From: a bacterium
GTDB taxonomy: Bacteria > Zhuqueibacterota > QNDG01 > DSAB01
Direction of reading: 5' to 3'
Assembly (NCBI GenBank): GCA_016931965.1
Contig: JAFGDT010000073.1
Span: 1-62,799, forward strand
DNA: 62,799 nucleotides
The notes beneath the pieces were generated by a model. The model was given only the letters and a program-made list of their open reading frames with translations. It had not been told where the DNA came from and did no database searches. This document shows, in pieces, positions 19,862 through 28,727 of the stretch (positions within the stretch are counted from its first letter, which is position 1; each line of letters starts with the position of its first letter). A program made the position numbers and the translations under genes.

Positions 19862-19928
19862 AACCGCAGAGAACGTTAAAAAAAATAGTTGATTCACACA
19901 TATGAATCACCTGACGTTCTCTGCGGTT
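19862..19928 (-). terminator. Nested palindrome between rsmH and ftsL; possible attenuator
   Basis: The outer arms are a perfect 15-bp inverted repeat (19862-19876 and 19914-19928, AACCGCAGAGAACGT and its complement). Inside is a second hairpin, TGATTC/GAATCA (19890-19895, 19904-19909). On the minus strand the inner hairpin is followed by ACTA and eight T residues, so it looks like a weak intrinsic terminator. One outer arm lies within the last codons of rsmH, and the inner hairpin overlaps its stop codon. Attenuation is inferred. Confidence 0.5.
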
Positions 19929-20857
19929 TTAAAATAGGTAGGCATGTATTTTTCCGCAGCACGCAGTCTCGCGCTCCGTGCTCTCGGATTCCTCTGGATT
20001 TCTTCTTCGTTCGGACGAACGACCCGTCTGGTTAATACACGAAAATCATATCCAGACGGGATGGTCTGTTTTTCCATTTTGGAGAAAGTTGCACATTCTC
20101 CCCGAAAAAAACGCTTGATCAGTCGATCTTCTAAAGAATGATAACCAATAACAACAATTCTTCCTCCCATTTTCAGGTAAGGATAGATCCGTTTAAATCC
20201 TCTCTGAAGTTGTCCTAGTTCATCATTGACTTCAATCCGTATAGCCTGCCAGATGCGGGATAGAATTTTCACGTGATACCGGGATGGTGTTATCCTTCGC
20301 ACAAGATTGGCCAGTTCACCGGTCGATTGTATAACCTTTTTTTGACGTTCTTGAACAATGGCTCGAGCAATTCGGCGCGCATGCCGCTCTTCTCCATACC
20401 GATAAAACAGATCAGCCAGGACTTCCTCCGAATAAGCATTAACAATTTCTCGAGCATCCAACGATTGATGCGTATTCATCTGCATACTTAACGGACCATC
20501 CGACATATAACTGAATCCTCTTTCTATCGTATCAATCTGATGTGAAGAAACACCCAGATCCATAAACAATCCATCGATTTCTGAAATAGACAGCTCATTA
20601 AGCACACGATCTATGTGTTCAAAAGCATTATGCAAAATAAGGATTTGATTACCCGCAGATGAGAAACGTTTCTGGCAAAACAAAACAGCTTCATCATCCT
20701 GATCAATACCAATTAATCTGCCTTTTTGGTCTAAGCCCTTGAGGATCGCATCCGCATGTCCACCCCCTCCTATTGTACCATCCACATAGATCCCCTCGGG
20801 ATTTGTAATCAGAAAATGAATGACGGATTCGACAAGAACAGGAACATGAAAAATCAT
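19907..20857 (-). CDS. rsmH: 16S rRNA (cytosine1402-N4)-methyltransferase RsmH (MraW)
   Basis: A 316-residue SAM-dependent methyltransferase that modifies C1402 in the ribosomal decoding centre. Seen: FHVPVLVESV at the N-terminus, the SAM loop VDGTIGGGGHADAIL, FMDLGVSSHQID, the inserted helical domain and the C-terminal SLEDRLIKRFFR with RNPRARSARLRAAEK. The last codons (TAENVR) lie in one arm of a long palindrome. It follows mraZ by 23 nt, the canonical dcw order. Confidence 0.98.
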   Translation of the reverse strand: MIFHVPVLVESVIHFLITNPEGIYVDGTIGGGGHADAILKGLDQKGRLIGIDQDDEAVLFCQKRFSSAGNQILILHNAFEHIDRVLNELSISEIDGLFMDLGVSSHQIDTIERGFSYMSDGPLSMQMNTHQSLDAREIVNAYSEEVLADLFYRYGEERHARRIARAIVQERQKKVIQSTGELANLVRRITPSRYHVKILSRIWQAIRIEVNDELGQLQRGFKRIYPYLKMGGRIVVIGYHSLEDRLIKRFFRGECATFSKMEKQTIPSGYDFRVLTRRVVRPNEEEIQRNPRARSARLRAAEKYMPTYFKTAENVR

Positions 20858-20880
20858 AGAATGGACCCTCTTCTCCCCTT

Positions 20881-21342
20881 CTACGACCTGTCTGCTCCCC
20901 CAAAAAGTTTGACTCTCTCCTTACTGCTATTTTTACTGTTTTTTATAAAATGTTCGTATTGATTCGGATTCCAAAATTCAAATTTATTGAATGCGCCGAT
21001 GATTAACACTTCTTTATCGACTTTCGCATATTCAAGATGTTCCTTGGGAACGATGATTCTCCCCTGCTGATCACATCGAGAAGGCTGCGCATTGGCCATT
21101 GTTTCTAAAAAATAGCGCCTCTCCTCATCATCTGTAGAGAGAGAGCCGTATCTTTCTTCCAGTTTGGATGCAATCTGAATAAAGACCTCTTGGGGATAGA
21201 CAAACAAATTTTCATTGGGTCCCAGTGTAACATGAAAGACATTATTCGACTCCTCTCCAAGCTGATTTCGATAAGTAGCCGGAATATTGATCCTGCCCTT
21301 AGCATCAACCGTATAAAAAAACTTACCGCTGAAAATATACAT
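20881..21342 (-). CDS. mraZ: Transcriptional regulator MraZ
   Basis: A 153-residue protein with two AbrB-like MraZ repeats, each carrying a DxxxR motif (VDAKGRINIP near residue 14 and CDQQGRIIVP near residue 86). It is the first gene of the dcw operon. In E. coli, MraZ represses its own operon by binding phased direct repeats, and such repeats are seen here upstream (21382-21416). The ATG at 21342 is preceded by GGGGAG with an unusually short 3-nt gap. A GTG at 21372 would add ten residues. Confidence 0.96.
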   Translation of the reverse strand: MYIFSGKFFYTVDAKGRINIPATYRNQLGEESNNVFHVTLGPNENLFVYPQEVFIQIASKLEERYGSLSTDDEERRYFLETMANAQPSRCDQQGRIIVPKEHLEYAKVDKEVLIIGAFNKFEFWNPNQYEHFIKNSKNSSKERVKLFGGADRS

Positions 21343-21381
21343 ATACTCCCCACTATGGTTAGGGCACCCCACACATCATTT

Positions 21382-21416
21382 AGGATGTTATGGGATAATT
21401 AGGGATTATCAGGGAT
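21382..21416 (-). promoter_or_regulatory. Candidate MraZ operator: four 10-bp-phased repeats
   Basis: On the plus strand AGGAT (21382), GGGAT (21392), GGGAT (21402) and GGGAT (21412) recur at exactly 10-bp spacing, each separated by five AT-rich bases. One-helical-turn phasing of G-rich pentamers is the layout described for MraZ binding sites upstream of mraZ. The array lies just downstream of the predicted dcw promoter, so binding would block transcription initiation or elongation. Confidence 0.65.
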
Positions 21417-21423
21417 TTTCATT

Positions 21424-21452
21424 AATAAACAAAAATAATTACTCAAAGTCAA
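21424..21452 (-). promoter_or_regulatory. Predicted dcw operon promoter
   Basis: On the minus strand TTGACT (21452-21447) is followed after 17 bases by TTTATT (21429-21424). The -35 element is good and the -10 element is fair. The predicted start of transcription falls at the edge of the phased GGGAT array, consistent with control by MraZ. Confidence 0.4.
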
Positions 21453-21487
21453 GTGAAAAAATAAAAAAATATTAATTCAGAAAAATA

Positions 21488-21516
21488 TTGCATTTTATTC
21501 AATTATCTCCTAAATT
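21488..21516 (+). promoter_or_regulatory. Possible miaB promoter
   Basis: TTGCAT (21488-21493), a 17-base spacer and TAAATT (21511-21516) lie about 26 bases upstream of the miaB ATG. Both boxes match the consensus only partly. The region is very AT-rich, so chance matches are likely. Confidence 0.3.
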
Positions 21517-21542
21517 TACTAAAATAAGCGATCTGCAGTAAA

Positions 21543-22883
21543 ATGAAGCAATTGACGATAAATAAAGAACATATCGTATTTATCGAGACTTTCGGATGCC
21601 AGATGAATAAATATGATTCCGAAATCATCGCAGGACTATTGACATCTGAAGGATATCGAATAACCGAAAAAGAAGAAGAAGCGACTGTTTATCTCATCAA
21701 CACCTGCTCTGTTCGAGAGCATGCAGAAAAACGCGCGCTGGGAAGAATAGGGACTTTATCCCACTGGAAGCGACATAATCCGCAAAGAAAATTGGGCGTC
21801 ATCGGTTGTATGGCACAAAGAATGGGTGAAACGCTTTTCATTCAAAAACCATTCCTGGATTTTATTTTGGGACCGGATGAATACAGCAAACTTCCAGATC
21901 TCATAGCCAACGGCCATCAGGAACATTGTACAGAGATATCGCTTCACGGGATTGAAAGCTACAGCACCATCGAGCCCAAACGCAGATCTGGCATAGATGG
22001 TTTTGTAGCGGTCTCGCGCGGATGTAACAATTACTGCAGTTACTGTATTGTCCCCTATACACGCGGTCGAGAACGAAGCCGTCCAATCCATGACATTCTC
22101 GATGAGATTGAAAAAATGATCGATGAAAATTACGTTGAGGTAACCCTCTTGGGACAAAATGTGAATACATATAATGATGGACAACATGACTTTGCAGATC
22201 TTTTACAACAAGTCAATAACATCGCAGGCATTCATCGGATTCGATTCATGACATCCCATCCGAAGGATCTGACGGATAAAATACTCCAGACAGTTGCGTC
22301 CTCCGAAAAGGTATGTCCTCATCTTCATCTTCCTCTCCAGTCGGGATCTGACCCTATTCTCTCTAAAATGAACCGCGGATATACCCGAAAAGAATATACT
22401 AACCTGGTTGATAGAGCCAGACGGGTCATTCCAGACGTTTCCATTACATCGGACATCATGGTTGGCTTTCCCGGAGAAACCGAAACCGATTTTCAGGAGA
22501 CAGTGCGTTTGATGAAAGATGTTCTTTTTGATGATGCCTTCACCTATCGGTATTCCCCGCGCGAAGGCACAAAGGCTTTTCAAATGAATGACGATGTCAG
22601 TGAACAGAAAAAGCGACACCGTCTGGATCAGATTATCAAACTACAGAGACAGATCTCGTTTAAAAAAAGACAGAATTTAATAGGCCGATGCATCGAGGTT
22701 CTGCCCGAAAAGACCAGCAAACAATCACCGGACGAATGGATGGGAAAAACACCGGGTGATCATGTTGTGATTTTTCCAAAAAAGCATATACGGCTCGGTC
22801 AACCTGTCAAAGTATTGATCGAATCTTGCCGGGGGTCAACATTGAGGGGAAAAATTCTAAATTGCAAAACAGGTAACAATTGA
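21543..22883 (+). CDS. miaB: tRNA-2-methylthio-N6-isopentenyladenosine synthase MiaB
   Basis: A 446-residue radical SAM methylthiotransferase acting on i6A37 of tRNA. The N-terminal auxiliary cluster cysteines are C19 (FGCQMN), C55 (NTCSVREHAEKRA) and C89 (GCMAQ). The radical SAM cysteines are C161, C165 and C168 (GCNNYCSYCIVPYTRG). DIMVGFPGETETDF and a C-terminal TRAM domain complete the family architecture. The NTCSVR...RALG signature fits MiaB better than RimO or MtaB. It is divergent from the dcw operon and heads a plus-strand group with lapA and lapB. Confidence 0.96.
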   Translation: MKQLTINKEHIVFIETFGCQMNKYDSEIIAGLLTSEGYRITEKEEEATVYLINTCSVREHAEKRALGRIGTLSHWKRHNPQRKLGVIGCMAQRMGETLFIQKPFLDFILGPDEYSKLPDLIANGHQEHCTEISLHGIESYSTIEPKRRSGIDGFVAVSRGCNNYCSYCIVPYTRGRERSRPIHDILDEIEKMIDENYVEVTLLGQNVNTYNDGQHDFADLLQQVNNIAGIHRIRFMTSHPKDLTDKILQTVASSEKVCPHLHLPLQSGSDPILSKMNRGYTRKEYTNLVDRARRVIPDVSITSDIMVGFPGETETDFQETVRLMKDVLFDDAFTYRYSPREGTKAFQMNDDVSEQKKRHRLDQIIKLQRQISFKKRQNLIGRCIEVLPEKTSKQSPDEWMGKTPGDHVVIFPKKHIRLGQPVKVLIESCRGSTLRGKILNCKTGNN

Positions 22884-22905
22884 CATTGAATACAAGGAGG
22901 AGACC

Positions 22906-23253
22906 ATGTGGATCATAAAATGGATTCTCATAGCAGTTGCCATTCTTCTAATTCTTTTATTTGCTTTCGAGAACCAGAACCAGCAAACCTATATCAAATT
23001 TGTAAAGTGGCAGTCCATTGATTTGCCCCTCTATATTTTTCTCTACATTTCATTTGGACTGGGAATGCTCTTCTGGCTTCTTATTTCCATTTTCAAAATC
23101 CTCAAATTTAAAGGTAAAATACTGAGTTTAACAAGAGCGAACAACAAACTCAGAGAGGAACTCAATCGACTGCGAAACGCCGATATCGAAGAAGAAATCG
23201 AACCATCAGAATTGGAAGAAGATCAGGAAGCAACAGAGATTGAAGATGTTTAA
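22906..23253 (+). CDS. lapA: LapA-domain membrane protein
   Basis: A 115-residue protein with two TM helices (about residues 2-21 and 43-65) followed by a coiled-coil cytoplasmic tail (LRANNKLREELNRLRN) and an acidic end, the LapA/DUF1049 layout. In enterobacteria LapA is an inner-membrane partner of LapB in control of LPS synthesis. AAGGAGGAGACC precedes the ATG. Adjacency to a LapB-type gene supports the call. Confidence 0.85.
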   Translation: MWIIKWILIAVAILLILLFAFENQNQQTYIKFVKWQSIDLPLYIFLYISFGLGMLFWLLISIFKILKFKGKILSLTRANNKLREELNRLRNADIEEEIEPSELEEDQEATEIEDV

Positions 23254-23311
23254 AAACAGATACTTTGGAAAACATAGAACGCATAAAATATGATAAAATA
23301 GAGGGAATAGG

Positions 23312-24460
23312 ATGAATAACATTCTCCTCATGGCTGTTGCCATTTCCGTTTTCATTATTGCTGTCGTTATATTCATTTTGGTGAAACGGAACAAACAAAA
23401 GGCCCCCAGAAAAACATCCTACATTGACGCACTGCACATGATCTTGGATGGCAAAAAGGATGAAGCGCTGGAAAATCTGAAAAGGGCGGTCAAAGAAGAC
23501 ACCGAAAACATCATGGCCTATATCAAACTGGGTGATATCTATCGTGATAAAGGGTATCCGATTCGGGCAGTGAAAATTCACCGCAATCTACTGATCAGAA
23601 GTGAATTGAACAGCAAGCAAATTGAAGCCATCTTGCACCATCTGATAATCGATTATCAGGCTGCAGGCTCTCTGGACAAAGCCATCGAAATGGCAGAACG
23701 ACTCGTTCACCGAACCAAAAAGAATATGGACAATCAGCTTCTGCTTCTTTCGCTTTATGAAGAAAAGGGGGACTGGGATAAAGCGCTTATTTACAGACAA
23801 AGCACCAACAAATGGATGAAAAAAAAGGATCAAAAGATCCTGGCACTCTACAAGGTAGAATCCGGACTCAAGTTTATCGAAAAAAAGGCCGAACACGAAG
23901 GTCGCATTCGGTTTAGAGAAGCCACCAAACTTGATAAAAAATGTACACCTGCCTATCTGTACTGGGGAGATTCCTATCGAAGAGAAGGACGGAACGGAGA
24001 TGCCTTAAAGATCTGGAAAGATTTCACGGTCAAAAATCCTGATTGGGCCCATCTCTCATTTGACCGACTAAAAGAGGTCCTTTTCGATCTGGGCCGATAT
24101 GGTGATATGGAAGAAATATATCAGCAAATTATACAGAAGAAACCCAAAAATCCCACAGCCTACATTCATTTGGCCGAATTGTACAGAAAGCAGGTAAAAC
24201 TGGACGATGCCCTTACGGTCTGCAACACGATGGCAAATCATTATCCCGATTCGCTCCGATGTCGGACGATTCTGATCCAGGTACTTCAACAACAAAATAA
24301 GGATAAAGAAGCATTGATCGAAGCCTTAAAAATCTTGAATCGGGAAATAGAAAAAGGCGTGATATTCCGGTGTGATCACTGCGGATTTAAGTCTGAGGAT
24401 CCACTCTGGCACTGTCCCCAATGTTATCACTGGAATACATTTTTAGAAGAACAACAATGA
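23312..24460 (+). CDS. lapB: LapB-like TPR protein with C-terminal rubredoxin-type metal site
   Basis: A 382-residue protein: an N-terminal TM anchor (residues 3-24), then a series of tetratricopeptide repeats (EALENLKRAVKEDTENIMAY, IKLGDIYRDKG, AYIHLAELYRKQ). It ends in a metal-binding knuckle with C354, C357, C368 and C371. This is the architecture of LapB (YciM), which in E. coli promotes FtsH degradation of LpxC and so tunes LPS synthesis. Its stop overlaps the start of the next gene (ATGA). Confidence 0.88.
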   Translation: MNNILLMAVAISVFIIAVVIFILVKRNKQKAPRKTSYIDALHMILDGKKDEALENLKRAVKEDTENIMAYIKLGDIYRDKGYPIRAVKIHRNLLIRSELNSKQIEAILHHLIIDYQAAGSLDKAIEMAERLVHRTKKNMDNQLLLLSLYEEKGDWDKALIYRQSTNKWMKKKDQKILALYKVESGLKFIEKKAEHEGRIRFREATKLDKKCTPAYLYWGDSYRREGRNGDALKIWKDFTVKNPDWAHLSFDRLKEVLFDLGRYGDMEEIYQQIIQKKPKNPTAYIHLAELYRKQVKLDDALTVCNTMANHYPDSLRCRTILIQVLQQQNKDKEALIEALKILNREIEKGVIFRCDHCGFKSEDPLWHCPQCYHWNTFLEEQQ

Positions 24461-25248
24461 AAAAACAGATTATTCAATTTCTCCTGATCCTGCTTTATCC
24501 GATGTTCATGGCTCAGGGTCAGAACGATGCAGATATCATTGATCTCATAGAGAAGGGACAGACCGAAAAAGCCAGACAACTGCTATTTCAGATCGATGAA
24601 GATCAAATCGAACCCGATCTGCGCCTGTTGCTTCAAGGCTGGCTTTCCACGAATGGGGACTCTGCCATCACCTGTTACGAAAATTTGATTCAAACATACC
24701 CGAACAGCCAATTCAGCGATGACGCCTTATTTAAATTGGCTCAATTGAAATATGCGCAGGGGCTTTACCTCACAGCCCAGAAACAATTTTCAGAGTTGAT
24801 GACTGATTACCCCCGTTCCGGCTTGCATCAGAACTGCGTCTACTGGATCGGTCTATGCTATCAGGCTACCGGGAAAATGGACTCTGCCCATATCCAATTC
24901 CAAAAAGCACTGAGAGAATATCCCACAACAGCACTCTCTTCAATCATTCAACAAGATCTGACTGCGCTCGAACAGGAACAGTCTGCAGAAATGGAAAAAT
25001 CCTTACAAACACCCCACATTACATACGCCGTCCAAGTCGGTGCGTTTACCCACCAGAATAATGCTCTGCTCCGCAGTCAATTTTTCGAAGATAAAGGTTA
25101 TGAGGTAAGTTTGAGAACAAAACGCCAAGACGGAACAACCTACTATCTTGTCTGGATAGGATCCTTTGACAGCGATATGGAAGCCAGAGCATTCGGAGAA
25201 GAACTGAAAAGAAGATGGGACGTCAATTATACACTCGTTTCAGAATAA
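24457..25248 (+). CDS. TPR protein with C-terminal SPOR domain
   Basis: A 263-residue secreted protein with a signal peptide (MKKQIIQFLLILLYPMFMAQ). Tetratricopeptide-like repeats of the outer-membrane YbgF/BamD style follow (NSQFSDDALFKLAQLKYAQG, AHIQFQKALREYPTT). The C-terminal SPOR domain runs over about residues 185-263 (YAVQVGAFTHQNNALL). SPOR domains bind glycan strands lacking stem peptides at division sites, so a role at the septum is likely. The start is the ATG overlapping the lapB stop. Confidence 0.85.
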   Translation: MKKQIIQFLLILLYPMFMAQGQNDADIIDLIEKGQTEKARQLLFQIDEDQIEPDLRLLLQGWLSTNGDSAITCYENLIQTYPNSQFSDDALFKLAQLKYAQGLYLTAQKQFSELMTDYPRSGLHQNCVYWIGLCYQATGKMDSAHIQFQKALREYPTTALSSIIQQDLTALEQEQSAEMEKSLQTPHITYAVQVGAFTHQNNALLRSQFFEDKGYEVSLRTKRQDGTTYYLVWIGSFDSDMEARAFGEELKRRWDVNYTLVSE

Positions 25249-25468
25249 GGAGTTAAATTGATCGTTAATTTGATTGATATGAAACCAGTCTACATTTCCG
25301 GAAAATAATAAAAATATTGATGGCTGAGCGATTACACTGACTTGGCATCCCCAAAATTCAATTTACCAGATAAAATTTGTATACCATTTCATGATAAACA
25401 ATATTCATACAATCATAAGGATGCAAACGAAAAAATGTTTAATTTTACAATATAAATCGGAGAATCAG

Positions 25469-26164
25469 ATGATTTCTATTCCTGAAGAAACCATTGGACT
25501 TGGATTTCGAATCATTCTTGCTTCAATACTGGGTGGATTGATCGGGTTGGAACGGGATATGCACGGAAGATCAGCCGGATTGCGAACCCATTTACTCGTC
25601 AGTCTGGGCGCATCGGTATTCATGATTTTATCCAGACTCATTGCAGAATCACCATTGGGAGTGGCTGCTCTGGCAGATCCTGGACGAATAGCGGCTCAGA
25701 TTATTGTGGGGATCGGTTTTATTGGAGCCGGTGTGATCATTAAAGAAGGAGTAAACATTCGCGGATTAACGACAGCCGCTTGCTTGTGGACTGCTGCCGC
25801 TATTGGAATGGCCACAGGTGGAGGATATTATCCAATAGCACTTTTCACAACAGGCATCGCACTGGCCAGCCTGATTCTGTTGAAATACCTGGAGAGAATT
25901 TATCCAAAACATTCCTACCGAATACTCTCAATTACAATACCATCTGATAGTGAGACTTCTCATATTATCGATCTGGTTAAAAGGAAAGGTGTGAATATTC
26001 TCAATTTGGATATCAAGAAAAATTATAATACAAACATAACAGAAATGAAACTTTACATCCGGCTATTCTATAAAGGTTTGACCAACAAACTGGAATATCA
26101 TATTTTAAACACTTTAGAAAAATCCAAAATTGCAATGATGGAAGTCAAGTGGGAAAGCGGTTAA
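25469..26164 (+). CDS. MgtC/SapB family membrane protein
   Basis: A 231-residue protein. The N-terminal about 140 residues contain four to five TM helices with the family motif GGLIGLERDMHGRSAGLRTH and GAGVIIKEG...GLTTAACLW. The C-terminal soluble ACT-like domain is typical of MgtC proteins, which in pathogens modulate F-type ATPase and Mg2+ adaptation. The start at 25469 has CGGAGAATCAG upstream; an in-frame ATG at 25391 would add 26 residues without a site. It is monocistronic in appearance. Confidence 0.85.
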   Translation: MISIPEETIGLGFRIILASILGGLIGLERDMHGRSAGLRTHLLVSLGASVFMILSRLIAESPLGVAALADPGRIAAQIIVGIGFIGAGVIIKEGVNIRGLTTAACLWTAAAIGMATGGGYYPIALFTTGIALASLILLKYLERIYPKHSYRILSITIPSDSETSHIIDLVKRKGVNILNLDIKKNYNTNITEMKLYIRLFYKGLTNKLEYHILNTLEKSKIAMMEVKWESG

Positions 26165-26480
26165 ATACCATTCACATTAAACAGACAAACCTTAAAAATA
26201 CAAAAATGTCCCTTTGAGAAATATCCAGGATGAATTATTGAATCGGTCCTCTCTATGCTGTAATCCGATATTGCCCTTGTAAGATCCGAGGAATTATATG
26301 TACACTTTTCAGTCAGGCGAGAAGAGAAAAATAATTCTCAGAAAATACTTGAAAGTATATTTTAAAAATAATACATTATAAGTTAAATTTGGAACTGTAA
26401 AGTAATCATAAATTTGGTACATATCGAATCGGCTGAAAGGATAGAAGGATACACCAAATTATTATAAGGAAAGCGGATTT
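26165..26480 (+). other. Intergenic region upstream of the carbamoyltransferase cassette
   Basis: Three hundred AT-rich bases with no gene. A promoter candidate is present at 26349-26377. A weak hairpin (GAGAA...TTCTC, about 26319-26339) precedes it and might end the upstream transcript, but it lacks a T run. Confidence 0.45.
26349..26377 (+). promoter_or_regulatory. Possible promoter of the carbamoyltransferase cassette
   Basis: TTGAAA (26349-26354), 17 bases, TACATT (26372-26377), about 100 bases before the carbamoyltransferase ATG at 26481. The -35 match is good and the -10 match fair. Confidence 0.35.
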
Positions 26481-28298
26481 ATGGATATATTAGGCATTTC
26501 ATGTTTCTACCATGACAGTGCAGCCTGTTTACTAAGAGACGGAAAGATCATTGCAGCTGCTCAGGAAGAACGGTTTACACGAAAAAAACATGATTTTGGC
26601 TTTCCCAATCATGCCATCAACTATTGCCTTCAAGAAGGAAACATGAAATCAAATCAATTGGACTATGTTGCTTTTTATGATAAACCATTTACCAAATTTG
26701 CACGCATATTAGAGACCTACTTGACATTCGTACCCAAAGGGATCGAATCCTTTATGAAAGCAATTCCCCTATGGATTCGTCAGAAATTGTGGATTCCCGA
26801 TCTGATTCAAAAAGAGATGGGCTATCAGGGAAAAATCCTCTTCCCCGAACACCATGAATCCCACGCTGCCTCCGCCTTTTTCCCTTCACCCTTTAAAAAG
26901 GCAGCCTTTTTAACCATGGACGGAGTCGGTGAATGGGCAACATCATCTTATGGAATTGGGAAAGACAATAAAGTCGAAATTCTTGCGGAGCTTCACTTTC
27001 CCCATTCGCTCGGTTTGTTATACTCGGCTTTTACCTATTTTACAGGTTTTAAAGTCAATTCCGGTGAATATAAAGTGATGGGATTGGCCCCCTACGGCGA
27101 ACCCAAATACGTACAAAAAATTTATGATCACCTCATGGATTTGAAAGAAGATGGTTCTTTTAAATTGAATATGAAATATTTCAATTATTGTGCTGGTCTC
27201 ACAATGACGAACCATCATTTTGAAGAACTTTTCGGCGGACCGCCGCGAAACCCAAACAGCAAACTGACGACAAGAGAGATGGATTTGGCCCGTTCCATTC
27301 AAGAAGTGACGGAAGAAATCATGTTGCGGATGGCCCGCCATGTTAAAAAGATCACCAAAGAGAAATATCTGTGTCTTGCCGGTGGCGTGGCATTGAATTG
27401 TGTCGGGAATGGAAAACTCCTGCGATCGGGACTTTTTGATGATATCTGGATTCAGCCCGCTGCCGGAGATGCGGGTGGAGCACTCGGTGCAGCTCAGATT
27501 GTTTTTCATCAGTATCTCGACAATCCAATACCTGATAAAAACGGGCGGGATCTCCAAAAAGGATCTTACTTAGGCCCTCATTACAGCAATGAAGCCATTC
27601 TTGAATTTTTAAAAACATATCAACTTCCGCACACTTATCTGGACGATCAGGAATTGTTTAATACAACAACCGATTTGCTGATCGAGGAAAAAGTAATCGG
27701 ATGGTTTCAGGGCCGGATGGAATTCGGCCCACGGGCACTGGGCAATCGATCGATTATTGGAGATGTCCGCTCTCCAAAAATGCAGAAGAAAATGAATTTG
27801 AAAATAAAATTTCGAGAGAGCTTTCGACCTTTTGCACCGACTGTACTGGCAGACAAGGTCAGTGAATGGTTCGAACTGGACCGGGAAAGCCCCTACATGC
27901 TCCTCGTCGCGGATGTAAAAAAGGAAAAACAGCGTCCGATGTCAGACGAAGAAAAAAAATTATGGGGAATCGACAAACTCAATGTGGTCCGTTCGGAAAT
28001 CCCCGCTGCAACCCATGTCGATTATTCGGCGCGGATACAGACAGTCAACAGAGAGGACAACCCGCGCTATTATGATTTAATTAACCGTTTTTATGAGAAA
28101 ACGGGATGTTCCGTGATTGTAAATACCTCTTTTAACGTTCGAGGTGAACCGATCGTGGAATCTCCTATGGATGCCTACAAATGTTTTATGCGAACGGAAA
28201 TGGATGCATTGGTCTTAGGCAACTATATCCTGTACAAAGAAGATCAGCCTCAATTTCATGACAGCATCGATTGGAAACAGGTTTATGAGCTGGATTAG
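26481..28298 (+). CDS. NodU/CmcH-family carbamoyltransferase
   Basis: A 605-residue O-carbamoyltransferase that would transfer carbamoyl from carbamoyl phosphate to a hydroxyl of an unknown acceptor. It has the N-terminal ASKHA/Kae1-like start DILGISCFYHDSAACLL, metal-binding histidines in EHHESHAASAFF, MDGVGEW and LAGGVALNCVGN. The C-terminal YrdC-like part includes GWFQGRMEFGPRALGNRSI and NTSFNVRGEPIVESP. It is translated into sxtJ-like and DUF5989 genes, a cassette recurrent in bacteria with unsettled function. A ribosome binding site AAGGAAAG precedes the ATG. Confidence 0.93.
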   Translation: MDILGISCFYHDSAACLLRDGKIIAAAQEERFTRKKHDFGFPNHAINYCLQEGNMKSNQLDYVAFYDKPFTKFARILETYLTFVPKGIESFMKAIPLWIRQKLWIPDLIQKEMGYQGKILFPEHHESHAASAFFPSPFKKAAFLTMDGVGEWATSSYGIGKDNKVEILAELHFPHSLGLLYSAFTYFTGFKVNSGEYKVMGLAPYGEPKYVQKIYDHLMDLKEDGSFKLNMKYFNYCAGLTMTNHHFEELFGGPPRNPNSKLTTREMDLARSIQEVTEEIMLRMARHVKKITKEKYLCLAGGVALNCVGNGKLLRSGLFDDIWIQPAAGDAGGALGAAQIVFHQYLDNPIPDKNGRDLQKGSYLGPHYSNEAILEFLKTYQLPHTYLDDQELFNTTTDLLIEEKVIGWFQGRMEFGPRALGNRSIIGDVRSPKMQKKMNLKIKFRESFRPFAPTVLADKVSEWFELDRESPYMLLVADVKKEKQRPMSDEEKKLWGIDKLNVVRSEIPAATHVDYSARIQTVNREDNPRYYDLINRFYEKTGCSVIVNTSFNVRGEPIVESPMDAYKCFMRTEMDALVLGNYILYKEDQPQFHDSIDWKQVYELD

Positions 28299-28716
28299 TG
28301 ACGTCAGAGACGAACTATTCAAACTTGATCAATCCCCAAAAAGTTTAAAGAAATTCGGACTTTTGGTGGGCACTGTCTTTGCGATCATTGCTCTGTGGAT
28401 GATCTTGAAAGATACCTCTTCCGTTCTAAAATATATTTTGGGCTGTGTGGGACTACTGCTCATTTTATTCGGCATACTGTATCCAAATCTGTTAAAACCA
28501 GTGCATAAAGTGTGGATGGGGCTGGCTTTCACGATGGGATGGTTGGTTTCGAGAATTCTTCTTATCATATTATTTATATTTGTTACCATTCCGATTGGTA
28601 TCATAACACGCCTTTTCGGCAAGGACCTGATCGATCACAAAATGAACAAAGACCAAACGAGCTATTGGATACCAAAGAAACATCTGGATAAATCACATTT
28701 TGAAAAATTGTACTGA
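28285..28716 (+). CDS. SxtJ-family membrane protein
   Basis: A 143-residue protein with three TM helices (about residues 26-43, 49-68 and 80-110). It ends in GIITRLFGKDLID...YWIPK, typical of the SxtJ family found beside carbamoyltransferases, including those of saxitoxin clusters. Its ATG lies inside the end of the carbamoyltransferase gene (14-nt overlap), so the two are translationally coupled. Biochemical function is unknown; it may anchor the carbamoyltransferase or its product at the membrane. Confidence 0.82.
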   Translation: MSWISDVRDELFKLDQSPKSLKKFGLLVGTVFAIIALWMILKDTSSVLKYILGCVGLLLILFGILYPNLLKPVHKVWMGLAFTMGWLVSRILLIILFIFVTIPIGIITRLFGKDLIDHKMNKDQTSYWIPKKHLDKSHFEKLY

Positions 28717-28727
28717 GGAGAAAATCG

